7,017 nucleotides of DNA from Candidatus Pacearchaeota archaeon (GTDB lineage: Archaea > Nanoarchaeota > Nanoarchaeia > Pacearchaeales > GW2011-AR1), in assembly GCA_002686195.1 (NCBI GenBank), contig NZAS01000028.1, forward strand, positions 1 to 7,017, written 5' to 3'. Positions 1 through 5,543 of this stretch are shown here, piece by piece; positions within the stretch are counted from its first letter, which is position 1; every line of letters begins with the position of its first letter. The notes under the pieces are model-generated. The model was not told where the DNA came from and made no database searches. It was given only the letters and a program-made list of their open reading frames with translations. The position numbers and the translations under genes are program-made.

Positions 1-1
1 C

Positions 2-370
2 AACTTCACATTTACCTATATCGGTAGAACAAAAAGAAAATTATCAAAAATTATAAAACCTCTTTATGGAAAAGAGCTCGCAGATGAATTAGGTAAATAC
101 GATATATATGTTTCTGGCAGTAAAAATGATCCAGGTCCTAATCATGTGCTACAAAGTTTAGCTTGTAAACTACCTACATATGTAGCGCATGACTCAGGTG
201 GTGCAAGAGAATTTGCTGGCGATGATCACATATTCAGCTCGTTTAAAGAACTTGAATATATTCTACTTAGTAAACACTTTAAACAAAATAATGCAATAAA
301 ACTTCAATCATGGGAAGAATGTATTACTAAGTATATTGAAATAATGGAGAGTCTCATTGAAAACAATTAA
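2..370 (+). CDS. GT4-type glycosyltransferase, C-terminal part (5' truncated by window edge)
   Basis: The reading frame is open from the first bases to TAA at 368-370, giving 122 visible residues with the start off the left edge. The visible part looks like the C-terminal nucleotide-sugar-binding half of a GT-B retaining glycosyltransferase: YIGRT at 6-10, ELADELGKYDIYVSGS at 25-40, DPGPNHVLQSLACKLP at 43-58, and an SGGAREF loop at 65-71 followed by an 'IFSSFKELEYIL' tail. In GT4 enzymes the equivalent block carries the E-x7-E motif. Aligning SLACKLP with the usual EALACGLP puts Asp43 and Gln51 at the two Glu positions, so the motif is relaxed. The predicted role is cytosolic transfer of an activated sugar onto a glycan or protein; donor and acceptor cannot be read from this fragment. 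An internal ATG at 146 falls inside the conserved domain and is not a real start. The C-terminus overlaps the next gene by 14 bases. Confidence 0.85.
   Translation, partial: NFTFTYIGRTKRKLSKIIKPLYGKELADELGKYDIYVSGSKNDPGPNHVLQSLACKLPTYVAHDSGGAREFAGDDHIFSSFKELEYILLSKHFKQNNAIKLQSWEECITKYIEIMESLIENN
346..349 (+). promoter_or_regulatory. Ribosome binding site (GGAG) for the TTG start at 357
   Basis: GGAG lies 7 bases before TTG at 357, inside the end of the upstream glycosyltransferase gene. The next in-frame Met codon (ATG at 387) has no comparable purine box, so this site decides the TTG start. Confidence 0.65.
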
Positions 371-1433
371 ATTTATTTTAACTCGAATGAACTTTCTATA
401 TTCATTTATTCCATTAGCAAAGTTTTTACAAAATACTGGGTATGATATAAAAATAATTACATCAATGAAATTAGTTGCAAATGATCGAAAACCAAATTCA
501 TTATCATGGAAACAAAATATAGAAGAAGCAATTACTATATGTAACAAAGTAAATATCAATTATGTAATTAATGATCTTGAATTATTTGAAATTGCCGCTA
601 ACACAGATATCCTGTTTACAATAGAAGGACATGGAATACAAAATAGTGAAAAATTGGATAGTTACGTAATTGCAATTCAAAACTTTAATGACTTCACTAT
701 ACGAATTATCAATAAAGACTCAAAACATATATACGAAAATATTGATGCGATATGGGCATATAATGAGAACTATAAAATACTTGCACAGAAGCTTGGATTT
801 TCTGGAGATGTATTTGTAGATATATTACCTGGTTATTGGCACTATAAAAATAAAAAACAACAAGCACTCAAAAAGAAATATAATCTTGGAACACATACAA
901 AAATAGCAACATGTTATTTACCACGTTCAACAACTGTTCATCAAAAAGAAACACACTTACGAGACTTTGAATGGAATACAGGTAATCCTAAGCATGATTT
1001 AAATCATGCTTTATCTTTTGCCAAGCGCTTAACAAACGAAGGATACAAAATATTTTTAAAGCAACGATCTAAAAATAGAAATCCAGAACTTAAGCATATG
1101 CAAAACTATATAGAAGATATACAAGCATTTCCGTATACAAGTATGGAAATGGCATTTATATCAGATCTATCATATGGTTATATGTCTGCCGCTGTTATGG
1201 ATTCAGCAATATTTAATATGCCATACATTAACTTTGAAAAGTATGAATATCCACCAGAAACTATATCATTATACACACAACACTATTCAAAAAATACAAT
1301 TATTGGAGCATCAATCGAAATACCGATTGAAAAGATTGTACTTCCAATAAAAGACAAAAATAATAATAGATTAAGGCAAAATGTTAATAAAGCACAACGG
1401 AGTTTAGTTGAGTTTATCGAAAAAAAGTGTTGA
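357..1433 (+). CDS. Probable GT-B-fold transferase of a surface-glycan operon, substrate unknown
   Basis: This is a 358-residue cytosolic protein with no signal peptide or membrane segment. I do not recognise a specific family. The architecture looks GT-B-like. The N-terminal half resembles a Rossmann domain: KFILTRMNFLYSFIPLAKFL at 5-24, 'IKIITS' at 31-36, 'NTDILFTIEGHGI' near 82-94, and 'IDAIWAYNENYKILAQKLGF' near 129-148. A linker near 155-180 leads to a second Rossmann half beginning TKIATCYLPRSTT at 181-193. This half ends in 'MAFISDLSYGYMSAAVMDSAIFNMPYINF' near 265-293, similar in pattern to the 'aDl-iS-Sta-E-a-lg-P-I' block of CDP-glycerol glycerophosphotransferase-like and UDP-GlcNAc 2-epimerase-like proteins. 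Reading it as a glycosyl- or polyol-phosphate transferase is inference. A PseG-type UDP-sugar hydrolase is less likely because the typical PseG N-terminus is absent. The TTG start is chosen from the GGAG box and the tight overlap. The gene overlaps its neighbours by 14 and 26 bases. Confidence 0.7.
   Translation: MKTIKFILTRMNFLYSFIPLAKFLQNTGYDIKIITSMKLVANDRKPNSLSWKQNIEEAITICNKVNINYVINDLELFEIAANTDILFTIEGHGIQNSEKLDSYVIAIQNFNDFTIRIINKDSKHIYENIDAIWAYNENYKILAQKLGFSGDVFVDILPGYWHYKNKKQQALKKKYNLGTHTKIATCYLPRSTTVHQKETHLRDFEWNTGNPKHDLNHALSFAKRLTNEGYKIFLKQRSKNRNPELKHMQNYIEDIQAFPYTSMEMAFISDLSYGYMSAAVMDSAIFNMPYINFEKYEYPPETISLYTQHYSKNTIIGASIEIPIEKIVLPIKDKNNNRLRQNVNKAQRSLVEFIEKKC
1399..1402 (+). promoter_or_regulatory. 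Ribosome binding site (GGAG) for the TTG start at 1408
   Basis: GGAG is placed 5 bases before TTG at 1408, within the last codons of the preceding gene. The first internal ATG of this frame would remove about 39 residues that fit the GNAT N-terminal region, so the TTG is preferred. Confidence 0.65.
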
Positions 1434-1920
1434 ATTTCATATTTTTGAAACAGCATTAAAATCATATCCTGACAAAATAAAAAATAAGTATTTAGAAACA
1501 CTTAAAAACAGAAGCACTATTGATATGCTTGGTAAAGCATATAAAGGAAAAACTTTATCAAATGAAGAGATATTAAGTTATTATACAACACTACCTAATA
1601 GTGATTTGTTTTTTGCAGCATACGATAAAGATAAAAAAGAATATGTTGGCACTTGTCGCTTAATGAAGATAAACACAAAAGAAAAATCTGCAGAATTGGG
1701 TTATATAACGTTTTTATCAAATAGAGGTAGTGGATATGGCAAAGCCATTTTAGAAGCGGCAAAACAATATGTATTCGAAGTATTATCATTTGTTAAACTT
1801 TCTGCAACAACTTATGAAATAAATGTAGCATCATGCAAATGTTTTGAACATACACAATTCAAAAAGATTAAAATTGAAAATGAGCTTGTATATTACGTAG
1901 CAATGAGGGATAATGAATAA
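1408..1920 (+). CDS. GNAT-family N-acetyltransferase (PseH/RimJ-like)
   Basis: This 170-residue protein has the usual size of a single-domain GCN5-related acetyltransferase that moves an acetyl group from acetyl-CoA to an amine (sometimes a hydroxyl). What is seen: an N-terminal helical part with SNEEILSYYTTL at 51-62, the strand FFAAYDKDKKEYVGTCRL at 68-85, AELGYITF at 95-102, and the acyl-CoA-binding motif R-x-x-G-x-G as R106-G-S-G-Y-G111. Then come a helix 'AILEAAKQYVFEVLSF' and the 'ATTYEINVASCKCFEHTQFKKI' block, which matches the family's 'v...N..S....ekaGF' end. In this context it most likely acetylates an amino group on a nucleotide-linked 4-amino-4,6-dideoxy sugar, as PseH does in pseudaminic acid synthesis, but the substrate is inference. 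A protein-N-terminal RimJ-like role is the alternative. The start is TTG with GGAG upstream. The gene overlaps the previous one by 26 bases and the next by 8. Confidence 0.85.
   Translation: MSLSKKSVEFHIFETALKSYPDKIKNKYLETLKNRSTIDMLGKAYKGKTLSNEEILSYYTTLPNSDLFFAAYDKDKKEYVGTCRLMKINTKEKSAELGYITFLSNRGSGYGKAILEAAKQYVFEVLSFVKLSATTYEINVASCKCFEHTQFKKIKIENELVYYVAMRDNE
1905..1909 (+). promoter_or_regulatory. Ribosome binding site (GAGGG) for the ATG at 1913
   Basis: GAGGG ends 3 bases before ATG 1913, inside the last codons of the GNAT gene. The spacing is rather short, but the overlapping ATGAATAA junction suggests re-initiation by ribosomes finishing the upstream gene. Confidence 0.5.
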
Positions 1921-2959
1921 AAGAACTTTTATAGTTATTGGTTTAGGATCAATGGGTACTAGAAGAGTTAACCATTGTTTGACACTTGGGTATAATGTAT
2001 TAGGTTTTGATTTAAGAAATGACAGAATGCAAGAAGCATCAAAGACATTTAATATCGAAACATTTGGTTCATTTCTAGACTTAGAAAAATATATCAAACA
2101 AAATAATATTGATGGTATATTCATATGCACACCCCCAGCGGAACACTTTAGATATATTCATTATTGCTATAGAAATGGAATTAATTTTATGGTTGAACAA
2201 CCTATTGTGCATACCAAAGCTCAGTTAGAGCTAATTAAATCGCTCAGAAAAAATCAATTATCAGCAACATTAGCACATATTAGTTGTAACATGTCATTTT
2301 CTGATATGGTTTGTACATTATTTAAAAACATTAACACAAGAGTTATAGATAAACCTCTAGCTGTTTTAGTTGAATGTGCAGAATATTTACCTAATTGGCA
2401 CCCATATGAGCCTATGAATGATTACTATCCTTCTAGCGTTAATATGGGTGGTGGGCTTGATGTCATATGTGATCTAGACTGGTTGTGTCATTTATTTGGA
2501 GAAATAGAAAGTAGTACTGCAATATGTAATAAGCTATCAGATTTAGATATAGATACTAATGATATAGCACAATATATCTTTAAATTCAAAGATGGCCCTC
2601 AAGTCTTTATACATGAAGACACTCTTCAACAAAAACCAATACGGACAGCTAAGTTAATTAGCCAGCGTCAAATAGTCATGTGTGATTTCATTAAAAGTAA
2701 AATTACATTAGTAGACGACAATAAAAATATTATCGATATTCCTATCCAAAAATCTAAACATTTTATGCCTATAGATGCTAGATCAAAATCATTAGGATTT
2801 AAAAATCATAGAAATTGGTCATGGATAGAAACTTGTTACCTAGCAGATACAATGCATTTTATTAATATTATTAATACTAGTGATGTTTATTTATCAAATA
2901 AATCACTTAAAAGAGGTTTAACTAATTTAAAGCATGTATTAGAGAGTACAAATGTTTAA
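1913..2959 (+). CDS. Gfo/Idh/MocA-family protein with altered active-site residues
   Basis: This 348-residue protein has the length and two-domain plan of Gfo/Idh/MocA NAD(P)-dependent sugar oxidoreductases. The N-terminal Rossmann domain shows IVIGLGSMGTRR at 7-18 (GxGxxG), an acidic end of strand 2 (FDLRND, 32-37), and ICTPPAEH at 71-78. The C-terminal domain has the 'YLPNWHP...YYPSS..MGGGLD' region near 158-183 typical of the polysaccharide-cluster subfamily. Two usual catalytic positions differ. The EKP motif reads E95-Q96-P97, replacing the lysine, and the D-x-x-H helix reads D183-V-I-C186, replacing the histidine when aligned on GGG and on the downstream FG. The dinucleotide fold thus appears kept while the normal hydride-transfer machinery is changed. 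It could be a non-catalytic partner of the intact paralogue at 4677-5543, or have a different chemistry; both are inference. It overlaps both neighbours by 8 bases, and GAGGG precedes its ATG. Confidence 0.88.
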   Translation: MNKRTFIVIGLGSMGTRRVNHCLTLGYNVLGFDLRNDRMQEASKTFNIETFGSFLDLEKYIKQNNIDGIFICTPPAEHFRYIHYCYRNGINFMVEQPIVHTKAQLELIKSLRKNQLSATLAHISCNMSFSDMVCTLFKNINTRVIDKPLAVLVECAEYLPNWHPYEPMNDYYPSSVNMGGGLDVICDLDWLCHLFGEIESSTAICNKLSDLDIDTNDIAQYIFKFKDGPQVFIHEDTLQQKPIRTAKLISQRQIVMCDFIKSKITLVDDNKNIIDIPIQKSKHFMPIDARSKSLGFKNHRNWSWIETCYLADTMHFINIINTSDVYLSNKSLKRGLTNLKHVLESTNV

Positions 2960-3992
2960 ATTACATAAAAATAAAACACTCCTTATAACTGGTGGAACAG
3001 GAACATATGGCAAAACATGCATAGAATATCTGCTTAATAATGAAATGTTCCAAAAAATCATTGTGTTTAGTAGAGATGAATATAAGCAACACTGGTTAAA
3101 GAAATCTTTAAATAAGAAATATGGTAAAAGTGCGCAAAGAATGCGATTCTTAATTGGTGATATCCGTGATAAGCAACGATTATTAACTGCACTAAAAAAT
3201 GTTAACTATATTATACATGCGGCAGCAATGAAGCAAGTTCCAGCATGTGAGATAAATCCAGAAGAATGCATAAAGACTAATATTAATGGAACAATAAATG
3301 TTGTTGAATGTGCAGTAGAGAATAATGTTGAGCGTGTATTATTTCTAAGCACTGATAAAGCGGTTGAGCCAATTAATTTATATGGTTCATGCAAAATGTC
3401 AGCTGAAAAATTTACAATCTTTGCGAATCTATATTCAAAGAAAACAAAATTAGCATGTATACGTTACGGAAATGTAACTGGAAGTAGGGGTTCAGTCATC
3501 GAGCTATTTTTACACCAAAAAGAAACTGGTAAATTTTCAATTACAGATAAGCGAATGACAAGATTCTTTTTACAACCCGAAAATGCGGTTGAATTGAGTT
3601 TATTTGCATTAGAAAATATGTATGGTGGAGAAATATTTGTGCCAAACATGAAATCATGCTTCATAACAGATATAGTAATGGCTGTTGCTAATACTGGTGA
3701 ACCTGCAAAAGCAAATGTAATTGGTATTAGACCAGGTGAAAAGCTCCATGAAATTCTTGTGAACCAATCTGAGCAGTATAGACTCTATAAAGTCACAGAT
3801 AAATGGAATGCTATCTTACCTGAATCAACACCTTGGGATAATTTTTTGTATAAATACTATGATGATACTCATAAAAAATATGACCCTATCGAAGTCAAAG
3901 ACAAATTTTGCTCATTAACTACAGATCGTTTCGATTTTAATGAGCTTCTTGAACTTGTAGAACAAGAAAGAATAAGAATTAATAATGAATGA
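2952..3992 (+). CDS. pseB: UDP-GlcNAc 4,6-dehydratase, PseB/FlaA1-like
   Basis: This 346-residue soluble extended SDR enzyme, by family, binds NADP and converts UDP-GlcNAc to a UDP-4-keto-6-deoxy-HexNAc, the first committed step to pseudaminic acid and related 2,4-diamino sugars. Seen in order: nucleotide-binding GGTGTYG at 14-20, SRDEYKQ at 40-46, GDIRD at 69-73, 'IIHAAAMKQVP' at 87-97, 'NPEECIKTNINGT' near 102-114, the catalytic block STDKA at 133-137 (D135, K136), and Y144-x3-K148. These keep the spacing of the FlaA1 Asp-Lys-Tyr catalytic triad. Then follow RYGNVTGSRGSVI at 171-183, TDKRMTRF at 198-205, GGEIFVP at 225-231 and GIRPGEKLHE at 258-267. There are no membrane helices, so it is the short cytosolic PseB-type, not the long PglF/WbpM-type. 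Inverting (PseB) versus retaining stereochemistry and the exact nucleotide cannot be proven here, so the symbol means nearest family. It overlaps its neighbours by 8 bases on each side, and a weak GAGAG box (2942-2946) precedes the ATG. Confidence 0.88.
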   Translation: MFKLHKNKTLLITGGTGTYGKTCIEYLLNNEMFQKIIVFSRDEYKQHWLKKSLNKKYGKSAQRMRFLIGDIRDKQRLLTALKNVNYIIHAAAMKQVPACEINPEECIKTNINGTINVVECAVENNVERVLFLSTDKAVEPINLYGSCKMSAEKFTIFANLYSKKTKLACIRYGNVTGSRGSVIELFLHQKETGKFSITDKRMTRFFLQPENAVELSLFALENMYGGEIFVPNMKSCFITDIVMAVANTGEPAKANVIGIRPGEKLHEILVNQSEQYRLYKVTDKWNAILPESTPWDNFLYKYYDDTHKKYDPIEVKDKFCSLTTDRFDFNELLELVEQERIRINNE

Positions 3993-4680
3993 TACATGTA
4001 TAATAGTTCAAGCAAGATTAAACTCTTCGAGGTTTCCAAACAAAATACTATCACGAGTATATACAGATAAGCTAGCGTTGGAAATTGTATTAAATGCTTG
4101 TTCAAGTGTTGAAAGAACAGATTTAATTTTAGCAATTCCAATCGATGAATACGATTTTTTCGATGAATCTTTTGATTGTAAAAAATACAACATGACAATA
4201 CATGGCGGGTCAGAGTTAAATGTTCTTAAGAGATTCTTTAGTGCAGTACGGGGTGAGCAATACAAAACAATTGTTAGAATATCTTCTGATTGTGTTCTAT
4301 TACGACCAGAAATTATACAAAATACTATAGAGTTCTATAAAAATAATGAATGTGATTACTGTAGCAATACAACAATCAATCGTGCACTATCAGAAGAAAT
4401 ATATGATGATTATTCGAGTGAGTCACTTCTGTTTGATGGTGTTAATGTAGAAGTTTTTTCACATGATGCATTAATAAAAGCTCATAAAAATGCAGAAAGT
4501 GATTACGATAGAGAGCATGTAACACCATGGATAAAGAGAAATTTAAATTGCAAGCTTTGTGATACTGGTGTTCTACGTATTAATGGTAAATTATCACTAG
4601 ATGAAAAATCAGATTTGAAAAAAATTAACATGATATTAGAATTATATGATAATGAGCTAGTACAATTTAGCAAATTATGA
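3985..4680 (+). CDS. Cytidylyltransferase, SpsF/NeuA-like (sugar activation)
   Basis: This 231-residue protein, close to the usual 230-250 for the family, has a nucleotidyltransferase (GT-A-like) fold. The signature start IIVQARLNSSRFPNK at 6-20 holds the Q-A-R and the SSR-x-P-x-K phosphate/CTP-binding loop. Next are HGGSELNVLKRF at 73-84, TIVRISSDCVLLRPEII at 95-111 with the metal-binding-position Asp102, CDYCSN at 123-128, DGVNVEVFS at 151-159, DREHVTPWI at 175-183, and a C-terminal LSLDEKSD segment. By family it would transfer CMP from CTP to a sugar or sugar acid. SpsF proteins act in spore-coat and surface polysaccharide or CMP-nonulosonate synthesis. Odd points: the usual DCPLIDP reads DCVLLRP, and the stretch 130-150 before DG looks longer than in most homologues and is acidic. 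The substrate is unknown. It overlaps gene 5 by 8 bases and ends in ATGA with gene 7; no strong Shine-Dalgarno precedes it, which suggests coupled translation. Confidence 0.85.
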   Translation: MNDTCIIVQARLNSSRFPNKILSRVYTDKLALEIVLNACSSVERTDLILAIPIDEYDFFDESFDCKKYNMTIHGGSELNVLKRFFSAVRGEQYKTIVRISSDCVLLRPEIIQNTIEFYKNNECDYCSNTTINRALSEEIYDDYSSESLLFDGVNVEVFSHDALIKAHKNAESDYDREHVTPWIKRNLNCKLCDTGVLRINGKLSLDEKSDLKKINMILELYDNELVQFSKL

Positions 4681-5543
4681 AAATAGCATTAGTAGGATGT
4701 GGTAGCATAGGTATGCGCCACCACAAAATATTATCTAAAATCATTGACGATCCAATCTTCACAATGTGTGATATACGTGATGGTTATGTTAATGTTGATG
4801 ATGTTAAAGATGAAGAGTTTGATATTGTCTGTGTTTGCACACACTCATCAAACCATATTGAAGTAGCATCAAAATTCAAAAATAGTAAATCATTCTTTAT
4901 AGAGAAACCACTAGATGCAAATATTGAAATAATAGAGAAAAATCTAAATTTCTTCAGAACAAAGAAAACAATGGTTGCATGTAATTTATTTTTTTCTAAA
5001 CACATGAATGAAATTAAAAAACATCTGCCTAATGTATTGTTTGCAACAATAAAGTATCACTCGTTTTTACCTAAATGGCGTGATAATTATTATGATCTAT
5101 ATTCATGCTTTAAATCACTAGGTGGTGGAATATTATTCGACGATATACACGAAGTACAGTATCCAATACAAATATTAGGTCATCCAAATAAAATTACATT
5201 GCTAAAAAGGCGCTTAGCAGAGTATACACATGACACAGAAGATTATTGCGTGATAATCTTACATTATGATGATAAGATTATTAATATTGAAATGTCTTAT
5301 CTTTGTAATGATAAGCAAAGAACATGTGATATGACCCTTAGAAACGGATCAAGAATTATCATAGACTTCCAAGGAAATGAAGAACTTCCAAATATGTCAA
5401 CAGTATCAGATCTAGATAAAGCTTATGAAAAGCAATGGAAATACTTTCTCAACACTAGTAAACCACTAAATAATTATAATGATGCATACAAATTATTAAA
5501 AGCTTTACATGATGCAGAAATTGAAGAAGTTACTAACAAATGA
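4677..5543 (+). CDS. Gfo/Idh/MocA-family oxidoreductase (canonical motifs)
   Basis: This 288-residue NAD(P)-dependent sugar dehydrogenase/reductase is at the short end for the family. The Rossmann domain starts directly at the N-terminus with KIALVGCGSIGMRHH at 2-16 (GxGxxG). It continues with CDIRDG at 31-36, VCVCTHSSNH at 51-60 and IEKPLDA at 75-81, holding the conserved E76-K77-P78. The substrate domain shows 'FLPKWRDNYYDLY' near 130-142, then GGGILFDDIHEV at 149-160 with D155 and H158 in the D-x-x-H arrangement that usually positions the sugar and relays the proton. It therefore looks catalytically competent, unlike the related protein at 1913-2959. Sharing the LP-x-W and GGG regions with that protein suggests the same subfamily. 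The product is probably a ketone/alcohol change on a nucleotide sugar or free sugar acid; the exact position is unknown. Its ATG overlaps the TGA of the cytidylyltransferase (ATGA), and its own TGA overlaps the next ATG likewise. Confidence 0.9.
   Translation: MKIALVGCGSIGMRHHKILSKIIDDPIFTMCDIRDGYVNVDDVKDEEFDIVCVCTHSSNHIEVASKFKNSKSFFIEKPLDANIEIIEKNLNFFRTKKTMVACNLFFSKHMNEIKKHLPNVLFATIKYHSFLPKWRDNYYDLYSCFKSLGGGILFDDIHEVQYPIQILGHPNKITLLKRRLAEYTHDTEDYCVIILHYDDKIINIEMSYLCNDKQRTCDMTLRNGSRIIIDFQGNEELPNMSTVSDLDKAYEKQWKYFLNTSKPLNNYNDAYKLLKALHDAEIEEVTNK

Noticed and set aside
146..370. A separate 74-residue gene starting at ATG 146
   Set aside because: The frame is open upstream to the window edge and the extra residues complete a GT4 domain, so this ATG is internal.
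345..372. Frameshift splitting one glycosyltransferase into the first two genes
   Set aside because: The first protein ends where GT4 proteins normally end, and the second has its own ribosome binding site and a complete two-domain length.
357..1433. Assignment as PseG (UDP-sugar hydrolase)
   Set aside because: The length would fit, but the usual PseG N-terminal pattern (an early Gly-x-Gly-His after a short strand) is not visible.
1831..2130. Antisense reading frame of 99 codons
   Set aside because: It lies opposite the GNAT and Gfo genes, has no recognisable motif, and both sense proteins are clearly conserved.
3869..4265. Two antisense reading frames of 109 and 85 codons
   Set aside because: They are opposite the dehydratase end and the start of the cytidylyltransferase; composition is hydrophobic and low-information, as expected for shadows in AT-rich DNA.
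3985..4680. Specific naming as neuA or pseF
   Set aside because: Motifs support the SpsF/cytidylyltransferase superfamily, but DCPLIDP is altered and no NeuB-like partner is in the window.
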